From: Paracoccaceae bacterium
GTDB taxonomy: Bacteria > Pseudomonadota > Alphaproteobacteria > Rhodobacterales > Rhodobacteraceae
Length of the DNA stretch: 64,000 bases
Reading direction: 5' to 3'
Assembly (NCBI GenBank): GCA_016744015.1
Contig: JADGFD010000008.1
Location: 1-64,000, forward strand
The notes under the pieces are model-generated. The model was given only the letters and a program-made list of their open reading frames with translations. It ran no database searches and was not told the DNA's origin. This document shows, piece after piece, positions 16,329-23,892 of the stretch. Positions within the stretch are counted from its first letter, which is position 1; the number at the start of each line of letters is the position of its first letter. The position numbers and the translations under genes are program-made.

Positions 16329-16856
16329 ATGCACAGAATTCAATACGTTTCAAAAGGGATGGCATACGCCCTCGCCTTGGCCATTATCATGCTTGCGGTG
16401 ATACTAGCGGTTTTCACCCTTTATCCAGAATATCCAATTCAACAGCTATTCACCACCTACAGTCTTTCCCCCGCCATCCCGCCGCTTTCTGCTTGGCAGT
16501 ATGGCGCATTGGCGGCTGTTGCCCTGTGCAGCGCCCTGCCCCTGCTTTTTGCGCTCTGGAAATTGCGAAAGATGTTTTTGTTTTTTGCGGCGGGCGAGGT
16601 TTTTTCGGCCATGGCCACGCGACACCTTTTTAGCGCAGCAAAAGCGATGGTTATTTGGGGAATGGTCGCCATTTTCAGCACAACCCTTGCCGTGCTAATT
16701 CTGACGGCCAACGCTCCGGTGGGCGCGCATGTGCTGGTGGTAAATATTTCATCTGCGGAACTGGCCGGCATTCTGGGCGGCATGATCTTTGCTGTCATGA
16801 GTTGGATCATGCAGGAGGCCGCGCGGCTTTCAGAAGAAAACGCGGGGTTTATCTGA
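16329..16856 (+). CDS. DUF2975 family membrane protein
   Basis: A 175-residue membrane protein with four hydrophobic helices (about residues 12-32, 57-77, 104-124 and 137-157), the DUF2975 layout. AAGGAG lies six bases before the ATG at 16329, which excludes the longer open frame beginning inside the operator. Its TGA overlaps the ATG of the next gene by one base. DUF2975 proteins are nearly always paired with a small XRE regulator like the one here, and the pair is thought to form a membrane-linked regulatory unit; the signal is unknown. Confidence 0.85.
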   Translation: MHRIQYVSKGMAYALALAIIMLAVILAVFTLYPEYPIQQLFTTYSLSPAIPPLSAWQYGALAAVALCSALPLLFALWKLRKMFLFFAAGEVFSAMATRHLFSAAKAMVIWGMVAIFSTTLAVLILTANAPVGAHVLVVNISSAELAGILGGMIFAVMSWIMQEAARLSEENAGFI

Positions 16857-17065
16857 TGGAGATCATCGTCCGGCTGGATGTGATGCTGGCCAAGCGCAAA
16901 ATGCGCTCAAAAGAACTGGCGGCGGCGGTTGGCATTACTGAGCAAAATATTTCGCTACTGAAATCCGGCAAGGTCAAGGGCATTCGCTTTGAAACCCTTG
17001 CCAGAATTTGCGCAGCGCTAGAATGCCAACCCGGCGACATTCTGGAAGCCCGCCTCGCGCCATAA
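16856..17065 (+). CDS. Small XRE-family (YozG-like) transcriptional regulator
   Basis: A 69-residue protein that is just a Cro/C1 helix-turn-helix domain: VRLDVMLAKRKMRSKELAAAVGITEQNISLLKSGKVKGIRFETLARIC, ending in the typical CQPGDILE. It is coupled to the DUF2975 gene through TGATG. It probably binds the palindromes upstream of its own operon. Confidence 0.93.
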   Translation: MEIIVRLDVMLAKRKMRSKELAAAVGITEQNISLLKSGKVKGIRFETLARICAALECQPGDILEARLAP

Positions 17066-17090
17066 AGCCTATGGGCGGGGCTTGGCGGGC

Positions 17091-17960
17091 TCAGGCCCGC
17101 ACCAAGGCTTCATATTCTTCCGAAATGCTGCGGGCCAACTCGCCCACTTCAAACGTGTAGTCGCCAATTTGCCCAACGGGCGTCACTTCGGCCGCTGTGC
17201 CAGTGAGCCAGCATTGCTCAAATCCCGTAAGCTCATGCGCTTGAATGTGGCGCTCGATCACATCAATCCCACGCGCCTTGAGCAGCGCGATCACAGTTTG
17301 GCGGGTGATGCCGTTTAGGAAAGCATCGGGCAACGGGGTGTGCACCGCGCCGTCTTTTACAAAGAAGATATTTGCGCCCGTCGCCTCAGCCACATAGCCG
17401 CGATAATCATACATCATGGCATCCGAGCAGCCCTTGGCCTCGGCGGCATGCTTGGACATGGTGCAAATCATGTAGAGGCCCGAGGCCTTAGCAAAGCACG
17501 GAATGGTGGCCGGATCAGGGCGGCGCCATTTGGAAATGTCCAATTTGGCGCCCTTATATTTGGCATCGCCATAATAATTGCCCCACTCCCACACGGCCAC
17601 GGCCATGCGCACCTTATTGGCCGCCGCCGCGACCCCCATATCGGTGCCCGCACCGCGCCATGCCAGCACCCGCACGTAAGCATCTGTCAGCCCGTTGGCC
17701 TCCAGTGCGGCATATTTAGCCTCTTCGATCTGCGCCACCGTCCACGGGATCGGCATGTCGATATAGTCACCCGATTTTAGCAGGCGCTCGGAATGCTCGA
17801 CGCTTTTGAAAATCTTGCCGTTATAGCAGCGCTCACCCTCAAACACAGATGAGGCGTAATGCATGGCATGAGTGAGCAAGTGCACATTGGCCTCACGCCA
17901 GGGCACCATTTCGCCATCCAACCAAATTACGCCATCGCGATCATCATATCCATTTGCCAT
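17091..17960 (-). CDS. ilvE: Branched-chain amino acid aminotransferase
   Basis: A PLP-dependent class IV aminotransferase of 289 residues that interconverts Leu, Ile and Val with their 2-oxo acids. The N-terminal region HAMHYASSVFEGERCYNG and the PLP-Lys segment CFAKASGLYM are present, followed by the family block EATGANIFFVKDGAVHTPLPDAFLNGITRQTVI and the PLP-phosphate region LTGTAAEVTPV. AGGTAA lies before the ATG at 17960. It is divergent from the petP/petR pair, a conserved neighbourhood in Rhodobacterales. Confidence 0.96.
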   Translation of the reverse strand: MANGYDDRDGVIWLDGEMVPWREANVHLLTHAMHYASSVFEGERCYNGKIFKSVEHSERLLKSGDYIDMPIPWTVAQIEEAKYAALEANGLTDAYVRVLAWRGAGTDMGVAAAANKVRMAVAVWEWGNYYGDAKYKGAKLDISKWRRPDPATIPCFAKASGLYMICTMSKHAAEAKGCSDAMMYDYRGYVAEATGANIFFVKDGAVHTPLPDAFLNGITRQTVIALLKARGIDVIERHIQAHELTGFEQCWLTGTAAEVTPVGQIGDYTFEVGELARSISEEYEALVRA

Positions 17961-18042
17961 GATTTACCTCAGTATATTTCCACAAGTTGCGCAAAGCGCA
18001 TAGTTAACGTAAGTATATTGCGTGTTTTTTAACATCCACCTA

Positions 18043-18071
18043 TTGGAATGTCAACATAGCTGACATAAACT
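18043..18071 (+). promoter_or_regulatory. Candidate petP promoter with operator-like inverted repeat
   Basis: TTGGAA (18043-18048) and TAAACT (18066-18071) are 17 bases apart. The inverted repeat ATGTCA-N7-TGACAT (18048-18066) fills the spacer. MarR proteins commonly bind such sites in their own promoters. Confidence 0.4.
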
Positions 18072-18098
18072 GTGAACACGCTTAAAAGAGGCAGGCCT

Positions 18099-18599
18099 AT
18101 GCAAAATCCGAATCGAAGCGACCAACTTCTGTTTTTAACAGATGAACAACTGCGCCAGGGCATCGAGATGATGTTTTTTGCCTACCGTGGCTTTACAGCC
18201 TACCCTGACCGGATATTGGCCGAGCACAGCTATGGCCGCGCCCACCACCGCGCGATTCATTTTATTGGCCGCAAGCCGGGGCTTACGGTTTCGGAACTAC
18301 TCGATATCCTCGGCGTCACCAAACAATCGCTTAACCGGGTTTTGCGCGAGCTGGTGAATAACGGGCTGGTAGAAAGCCGCATCGGCAAGCGGGACCGTCG
18401 GCAACGGAACCTGCACCTCACAGCCGAAGGGAAGGCGCTGGAACAGGAGCTTTCAAACGCCCAACGCCAGAAAATGCGCAGGGCGTATTCAGCGGCCGGG
18501 CCTGAGGCCGTGCAAGGCTTTCGCACCGTGCTGAATGCCATGTTTGAACCTGAGGCGGCTATGCAGATCAAGCGATTGCTAGAAGGAGATGAGGCATGA
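18099..18599 (+). CDS. petP: MarR-family regulator, PetP-like
   Basis: A 166-residue winged-helix regulator. The DNA-binding part reads SELLDILGVTKQSLNRVLRELVNNGLVESRIGKRDRRQRNLHLTAEG, the MarR wHTH with its Asp/Arg wing. I prefer the ATG at 18099 (MQNPNRSD), behind GAGGCAGG; a GTG at 18072 also opens the frame. Its stop overlaps the start of the response regulator (ATGA). In Rhodobacter capsulatus the equivalent pair petP-petR affects expression of the cytochrome bc1 genes; the assignment here rests on family, order and the divergent ilvE. Confidence 0.82.
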   Translation: MQNPNRSDQLLFLTDEQLRQGIEMMFFAYRGFTAYPDRILAEHSYGRAHHRAIHFIGRKPGLTVSELLDILGVTKQSLNRVLRELVNNGLVESRIGKRDRRQRNLHLTAEGKALEQELSNAQRQKMRRAYSAAGPEAVQGFRTVLNAMFEPEAAMQIKRLLEGDEA

Positions 18600-19303
18600 G
18601 CCCAGACCTTTCAGGTGCGCATCTTCTTATTGTGGATGATGACAAGCGCATCCGCACGCTACTGGCCAAATTCCTGAGCAAAAACGGCTATCTTACGACC
18701 ACAGCGCGTGATGCGGCCCATGCCCGCCGCCTGCTAGCAGGGCTTGAATTTGATATGCTGATCATTGATGTGATGATGCCCGGCGAAAACGGCTTTGATT
18801 TCACCCGAGATTTGCGGCTAACCCTCTCAACGCCGATCATGTTGCTAACCGCACGCGGCGAGGCCTCTGACAGGATAACCGGCCTTGAGGCGGGGGCGGA
18901 TGACTACCTCCCCAAGCCTTTTGAGCCGCAAGAATTGCTGCTACGGGTTAACGCCATTTTGCGCCGCGCCCCGATGGAAAGCCTGCACCCAGCCCCGCCC
19001 AAAAACCTGCATTTAGGCGCGTTTCGCTATGACATTTCCCGCGCGGAGCTTTGGCAGGAAGACCAGCTTGTTCGGCTGACCTCCACCGAAAGTGCCTTGA
19101 TGAAGGTTTTTGCGGCACAACCCGGAGAGACCATGTCTCGCACGCGGCTCGTAGAGGCCTTGGGGCAGGGAAACTCGACCGCGCAAGAGCGGGCGATTGA
19201 CGTGCAGGTGACGCGCTTGCGACGCAAAATCGAGGCGGACCCGAAATCCCCGCGCTATCTGCAAACGGTGCGGGGCGCGGGATACATGATTGTGCCGGAC
19301 TAA
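18596..19303 (+). CDS. petR: OmpR-family response regulator, PetR-like
   Basis: A 235-residue regulator with a receiver domain (LLIVDDD, phospho-Asp in LIIDVMMPGENG, LLTARGE, and the conserved Lys in DDYLPKPFE) and a C-terminal winged helix (LTSTESALMKVF through VQVTRLRRKIEADPKSPRYLQTVRGAGYMI). No cognate histidine kinase is adjacent, as in known petR loci. It is coupled to petP by a four-base overlap. Confidence 0.88.
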   Translation: MSPDLSGAHLLIVDDDKRIRTLLAKFLSKNGYLTTTARDAAHARRLLAGLEFDMLIIDVMMPGENGFDFTRDLRLTLSTPIMLLTARGEASDRITGLEAGADDYLPKPFEPQELLLRVNAILRRAPMESLHPAPPKNLHLGAFRYDISRAELWQEDQLVRLTSTESALMKVFAAQPGETMSRTRLVEALGQGNSTAQERAIDVQVTRLRRKIEADPKSPRYLQTVRGAGYMIVPD

Positions 19304-19387
19304 ATTTTACTCGCATCTTTACATCCTATACCAGTTATATGATTTTGCCCTTTGCGCTATTTTCCTGAAACAATATGTTCGCATAAC

Positions 19388-19405
19388 TACTAACCTAGGT
19401 TAGTA
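19388..19405. promoter_or_regulatory. 18-bp perfect palindrome upstream of the DUF302 gene
   Basis: TACTAACCTAGGTTAGTA reads the same on both strands. It lies about 195 bases before the DUF302 ATG in a 295-base AT-rich gap (19304-19598) that otherwise shows no gene. It looks like a dimeric-repressor operator. Confidence 0.5.
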
Positions 19406-19598
19406 TCTCCGTTAACGACAATTACGCACTTAATTTCAATTACTTACAGTGTTGTTTACCCCTAAACCACATTGCGGCGACAACCGAAATCAGGCCATGG
19501 TTAAGGACAACAATCCGAGATACCAACACAATTCAACCCTTGCAAACCAAGCCTAAACCTCTACCGTTACTTGGCATTTTTTAAAAAAGGAGCAGACC

Positions 19599-20003
19599 AT
19601 GTCTGACACATTTAGCATCGACGTAACGGTCACGGGTAGCCACGATGACGTGGTGGAAAAAGTCACCACAGCCTTGGCCGCCGAGGGCTTTGGCGTGCTG
19701 ACCACAATTGACGTGAAGGCCACGCTCAAAAAGAAGATTGATGTGGATTTTCGGGCCTATTCCATTTTGGGCGCCTGCAACCCTGGCTTGGCGCATCAGG
19801 CGCTTTCCGCCCGGGCCGATGTTGGCCTGATGCTCCCGTGTAATGTAACGGTTGAGGAAAATGGGGATGGCAATTGCTCGGTGCGTTTCATTGATCCGAT
19901 GGCGATGATGACCTTTCAGTCTTTGGGCGAAGACGAAACGCTAGCCAGACTCGGGGCGCAGGCTGGCGAAAAAATCAGCCGCGCGGCCCAGTCTTTGGCT
20001 TAA
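19599..20003 (+). CDS. DUF302 domain protein
   Basis: A 134-residue cytoplasmic protein. DVKATLKKKIDVDFRAYSILGACNPGLAHQALSARADVGLMLPCNV contains the DUF302 signature GACNPxLAxxAL with its conserved Cys. AAGGAG lies six bases before the ATG. DUF302 proteins are often associated with sulfur or redox stress genes; no direct function is known. The next gene, a sugar kinase, follows after 14 bases and may be co-transcribed. Confidence 0.92.
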   Translation: MSDTFSIDVTVTGSHDDVVEKVTTALAAEGFGVLTTIDVKATLKKKIDVDFRAYSILGACNPGLAHQALSARADVGLMLPCNVTVEENGDGNCSVRFIDPMAMMTFQSLGEDETLARLGAQAGEKISRAAQSLA

Positions 20004-20017
20004 CTGGAAGGGGCAGT

Positions 20018-20944
20018 ATGATCCTTGTTGGCGGCGAAAATCTGATTGATTTTATTGAATCTTCCGATGGAGCCTTCACCGCCAATCTGGGGGGTGGCCC
20101 CTATAATATTGCCAAAGCGCTAGCGCGGCAGGGGCAAAAAGTAGGCTATCTCACCCCCGTTTCATCCGACCAAATGGGAGATCGTTTGGCGGCGGGCCTA
20201 ATCGCTGACGGTGTTGAGCTTTTGGCCCCGCGCAGCGAAGCGCCAACGTCGTTGGCTTTGGTGACGCTGTTGGGCGGGCAGCCGCACTATCAGTTTTACC
20301 GCCAGAAAACCGCTGAGCGGCGGGTGAGCACAACCCTGCTCAACCGAATCATCCCGAAAGAAGCCACGGGTTTCCAGCTTGGTTCACTGGCGCTGACATC
20401 AGGCAAAGACGCCGATGCCTGGGCGCAGATATATCGCGCCCTGCACCAGCGTGGCATGTTTACCTCGCTTGACCCAAACATCCGCCCTGCTTTTATCAAA
20501 AACCGCCGGAAATACCTTGCGCGGCTGGAATGGATTTTGCAAAAAACCGACCTGCTAAAGCTCTCGGATGAGGATTTGAACTGGTTCTCCCCCAAGCGAG
20601 GCCTTGCGGATGCAGCGGCGCATTTGCGGGCCAAGCATGATATCCCACTCTTGGTTTTAACCCGCGGGGCCGAAGGGGCGTCGGGCTTTACGGCGCGGGG
20701 GCAATTTGAAGTAAACGCCCCCAAGGCCGAGCCTTTTGTGGATGCGGTTGGCGCAGGAGATACCTTTATGGGCACCTTGCTGGCGCAGCTTTCTGTGGCT
20801 GGATTGCAAGGCCGTAACGCGCTGGAGAAGGCAACAGAAGCACAACTTAGTCTCATCCTAGAGACCGCGGCAAAAGCGGCGGCCTTGAACTGCCAAACTT
20901 CAGGCTGCAACCCGCCTTGCAGCGCGGATCTTGACCGCAGTTAA
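20018..20944 (+). CDS. PfkB-family carbohydrate kinase (fructokinase-like)
   Basis: A ribokinase-fold sugar kinase of 308 residues. The N-terminal GGxxxN-type region is GGGPYNIAKALARQGQKVGYLTPV, and the C-terminal anion-hole motif DAVGAGDTFMG with the catalytic Asp is intact. The overall pattern is closest to bacterial fructokinases. GGAAGGGG lies just before the ATG. The C-terminus has a Cys-rich extension (CQTSGCNPPCSAD) seen in proteobacterial PfkB kinases. Confidence 0.9.
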   Translation: MILVGGENLIDFIESSDGAFTANLGGGPYNIAKALARQGQKVGYLTPVSSDQMGDRLAAGLIADGVELLAPRSEAPTSLALVTLLGGQPHYQFYRQKTAERRVSTTLLNRIIPKEATGFQLGSLALTSGKDADAWAQIYRALHQRGMFTSLDPNIRPAFIKNRRKYLARLEWILQKTDLLKLSDEDLNWFSPKRGLADAAAHLRAKHDIPLLVLTRGAEGASGFTARGQFEVNAPKAEPFVDAVGAGDTFMGTLLAQLSVAGLQGRNALEKATEAQLSLILETAAKAAALNCQTSGCNPPCSADLDRS

Positions 20945-21080
20945 AGCCCCGGGCACGCCGCGCCTCGGCGCCCCTCAAACAGCAATCTGTATGCAAAATT
21001 GCGCGAAAAACTAAGAAACAATTTGTATGCAAAATTGCACATAAAAATCGGGCCACCTCGTTACGGCGGGTCGTGCAAGC
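20945..21080 (+). repeat. Dispersed repeat family 2, copies 2 and 3 in tandem
   Basis: Core copies at 20983-21001 (CAATCTGTATGCAAAATTG) and 21019-21037 (CAATTTGTATGCAAAATTG) are followed by CGGGCCACCTCGTTACGGCG (21049-21068) and a GTCGTGC/GCACGAC hairpin. It fills the gap between the convergent kinase and mutT genes. Confidence 0.75.
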
Positions 21081-21091
21081 ACGACCGGTGC

Positions 21092-21490
21092 CTATATCCA
21101 GCTTTGCAGGATGGGAATGAGCGGGATATCGGCGGGGGGCATGGGGTAATCTCTCAAGACCATGGGGCGGACCCATTTAAGCAGCTGGCCTTCGCGTGGC
21201 TGCGGGATGCCTTGCCATTTTCGACAAATAAACAGGGGCATAAGCAGGTGAAAATTATCATAGGTGTGGCTGGCGAAGCTAAGCGGTGCAAGGCAGCTTT
21301 GCCATGTGTCTATGCCAAGCTCCTCTTGCAGCTCGCGCACAAGCGCCGCTTCGGGGGTTTCGCCAGCTTCCACCTTGCCGCCGGGGAATTCCCACAGGCC
21401 CGCCATGGATTTACCCTCGGGGCGTTGTGCCAGAAGCACACGCCCGTCAGCATCTACCAAAGCCACGGCTGAAACCAGCAGGGTTTTCAT
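21092..21490 (-). CDS. mutT: 8-oxo-dGTP diphosphatase MutT
   Basis: A 132-residue Nudix protein that sanitises oxidised dGTP. The box is complete: GGKVEAGETPEAAL followed by VRELQEELGI. FASHTYDNFHLLMPLF and the Trp-rich end (LKWVRP) are typical of MutT. Its start overlaps the argJ stop by four bases, so it is the last gene of a PPIase-argJ-mutT unit. Confidence 0.93.
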   Translation of the reverse strand: MKTLLVSAVALVDADGRVLLAQRPEGKSMAGLWEFPGGKVEAGETPEAALVRELQEELGIDTWQSCLAPLSFASHTYDNFHLLMPLFICRKWQGIPQPREGQLLKWVRPMVLRDYPMPPADIPLIPILQSWI

Positions 21491-22806
21491 GAGCGATAAT
21501 CGGCATTTATGGTGATATACTGATGGGTGAGATCACAGGTCCACACAGTCGCCTTGCCACTATCCAAGCCGATATCCACCGAGATCACGATCTCGCTTTG
21601 CTTCATATAAGCAGCGCCCGCTTCCTCGGTATATTCTGGCGAAACCCAGCCGTTTTCGGCCACCAGAATATCGCCAAAGTGGATAGTCAAGCGGTCCCGG
21701 TCTGCCCGCTCCCCCGCTTTCCCCACGGCCATCACCACGCGGCCCCAGTTTGGGTCTTCCCCTGCCACGGCGGTTTTTACCAGTGGTGAGTTGGCGATAG
21801 ACATGGCGATGCGGTGCGCTGCCCCCGAAGAATTAGCGCCCGTTACCCGGACCTCAATCAGCTTGCTGGCCCCCTCGCCATCCCGCGCGACTTGCTGCGC
21901 CAAATCACGCATAACGCCTTGCAATGCCCCGCGAAACACCCGCGCACGCGGGTCTGCGAAATCATCAATCACCGGCATATCGGCCTGGCCAGTGGCGGCC
22001 AGAAGCAATGTGTCAGAGGTCGAGGTGTCCCCATCCACCGTAATACAATTAAAGCTGCTCGCGTTTTCCAGCCACAGCATTTGCTGCAGCACGGATTGCG
22101 AGATTTTGGCATCGGTAAAGATGTAAACCAGCATCGTGGCCATATCCGGCGCAACCATGCCCGAGCCTTTGGCAAAGCCCGAAATACTCACCGGAACGCC
22201 GTCCAGATCAAGTGCGGCGCTGGCCCCCTTCGGGAACGTGTCGGTTGTCATGATGGCGCGGGCGGCGCTGTGGCCACGGGCCGGATCAAGCCCGCCCTTT
22301 AGCCCATCCACAGCGCTCGTGATCCGGCCATGGTTGAGGGGTTCACCAATGACGCCAGTGGAAGACGTAAACACTTTTTCAGCGGGGCAACCAAGAGAGG
22401 CCGCAACGGCGTCTCGCAGCACATCAACGCTTTCAAACCCACGCCCGCCGGTGAAGGCGTTGGCATTGCCAGAGTTCACCAAAATAGCAAATTTTCCGGC
22501 CTTGTCAGGCGCTTCGGTATGGGCCGCCAAGGCCTCCTCACAGCGCAGCACGGGGGCCGAGCGGGTGGTTGAGCGGGTAAAAACCCCCGCCATTTGCGTG
22601 CCCTCACAAAGCTCTGCCAGCATCACATCGGTGCGGTTTTTATACTTAACCCCAGCCGCCGCCGTGGCAAAGCGCACACCGTCAATCACTGGCAGCTCAG
22701 GAAAAACGGCAGGCGCGAGCGGAGAGACCGGAGGCGGCAATTGCGCCTCCAGCTCGGCAAGCTCGGCCCGCAATGCCGCTATACGCGTCTTAACTCCACC
22801 AGCCAC
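21487..22806 (-). CDS. argJ: Bifunctional ornithine acetyltransferase/N-acetylglutamate synthase ArgJ
   Basis: A 439-residue enzyme of the arginine pathway that moves acetyl from N-acetylornithine to glutamate. It is made as a precursor that cleaves itself at the Ala-Thr bond in PDMATML, with the Thr as nucleophile; that motif sits after GFAKGSGMVA as in the family. The active-site block TSSTGVIGEPL and C-terminal GEDPNWGR are present. The start is GTG, directly after the TAA of the isomerase gene. A coiled, Glu/Leu-rich 30-residue N-terminal extension precedes the fold. Confidence 0.96.
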   Translation of the reverse strand: MAGGVKTRIAALRAELAELEAQLPPPVSPLAPAVFPELPVIDGVRFATAAAGVKYKNRTDVMLAELCEGTQMAGVFTRSTTRSAPVLRCEEALAAHTEAPDKAGKFAILVNSGNANAFTGGRGFESVDVLRDAVAASLGCPAEKVFTSSTGVIGEPLNHGRITSAVDGLKGGLDPARGHSAARAIMTTDTFPKGASAALDLDGVPVSISGFAKGSGMVAPDMATMLVYIFTDAKISQSVLQQMLWLENASSFNCITVDGDTSTSDTLLLAATGQADMPVIDDFADPRARVFRGALQGVMRDLAQQVARDGEGASKLIEVRVTGANSSGAAHRIAMSIANSPLVKTAVAGEDPNWGRVVMAVGKAGERADRDRLTIHFGDILVAENGWVSPEYTEEAGAAYMKQSEIVISVDIGLDSGKATVWTCDLTHQYITINADYRS

Positions 22807-23661
22807 TTACTTGCTCAGCAGCGAAACATCGCGCATCAGCGCCGGATCAATACCGTCTTCTGGCTGCGTAATATCGGCCCCTTCCTTCAAGGCCGCAATC
22901 TCGGCTTCCACGGCAGCTTGGCGCAAACCGTCCATCAGGGCGGGGCGGGTTTCTTCCAGCGTAGGCGCGGGCTTGTCGCGCGTTTCGTTCAAAATAAGCA
23001 CATGCCAGCCAAATTGTGTGTTTACCGGCGCAGAAATGGCGCCGACATCCATCCCAACCACCGCCTCTTCAAACGGCTCCACCATCATGCCTAGGCCAAA
23101 CCAGCCCAGCTCGCCACCGTTAGGGCCAGAGGGGCCGGTCGATTTTTCTTTGGCCAACTCGGCAAAATCAGCGCCACCTTCCAGCGTTACGATCAACGCC
23201 TGCGCTTCTTCTTCGGTTTCCACCAAAATGTGGCTGGCATTAAACTCCGGCTCAGGCGGCAAGTCTCCGTATTGTTCGTCATAAGCGGCCTGAATGGCCT
23301 CGTCGGAAATATCGCGGGCGGCCACGGCCTCAATTTGCACAGCCGCATATAGCGCGCGACGCTCATTGGCCAGCGCAAGGCCAACCTCGCGCGGAATCTC
23401 GGCATTGGCCTCGGCAAAATCTGCCAGCAAGGTTTGCTCAATCAATTGGGCGATAATACCGTCAAACAACACGTCGTCCGGCAGGCTTTGGTATTCTTCT
23501 GGCAGTTGGCTACGCAGCACAATAACGTGACCAAGGGTAATTTCCGTGCCATTGACCGAGGCGATCACGCTATCTGCGGTCATCTCTTCTTGGGCAAGGC
23601 TTGCGCCTGCTGAAAATACCATAAGGGCCGAAACCGCCGTGGCGGCCAAAAAATTTCGCAT
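22807..23661 (-). CDS. Periplasmic parvulin-type peptidyl-prolyl isomerase
   Basis: A 284-residue secreted isomerase. The signal peptide (MRNFLAATAVSALMVFSAGA, cut before QEEM) leads to a SurA-N-like helical region and one parvulin domain with FNASHILVET, GGELGWFGLGMMVEPFEEA and TQFGWHVLIL. GGAG lies six bases before the ATG at 23661; longer frames lack this. It probably helps fold outer-membrane or exported proteins. It is divergent from secA, a layout conserved in Rhodobacterales. Confidence 0.92.
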   Translation of the reverse strand: MRNFLAATAVSALMVFSAGASLAQEEMTADSVIASVNGTEITLGHVIVLRSQLPEEYQSLPDDVLFDGIIAQLIEQTLLADFAEANAEIPREVGLALANERRALYAAVQIEAVAARDISDEAIQAAYDEQYGDLPPEPEFNASHILVETEEEAQALIVTLEGGADFAELAKEKSTGPSGPNGGELGWFGLGMMVEPFEEAVVGMDVGAISAPVNTQFGWHVLILNETRDKPAPTLEETRPALMDGLRQAAVEAEIAALKEGADITQPEDGIDPALMRDVSLLSK

Positions 23662-23719
23662 ATTGCTCTCCATGCTTCCTGTTGCAGCCCCTTTGGGGCG
23701 TTTATAACCGTGCGGCACG

Positions 23720-23748
23720 TTGACACTTGCCTACGTCGCGCTTACATC
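23720..23748 (+). promoter_or_regulatory. Candidate secA promoter
   Basis: TTGACA (23720-23725), 17 bases, then TACATC (23743-23748). The -35 is a perfect consensus, the -10 is weak. It would give a leader of about 140 bases. Confidence 0.35.
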
Positions 23749-23892
23749 CTTACCCCGTGTTAAGGGGTGCTATTTGCACCCGAATTATTTACGCGTTTAG
23801 GCGCGATCTTACAAGCGCTAGTGGAAAGCAATTTAGCACCCGCTGGCAAACATTCGCTGGCAGGGCTAGCGGCATTTAAGGATAGAGACCCT

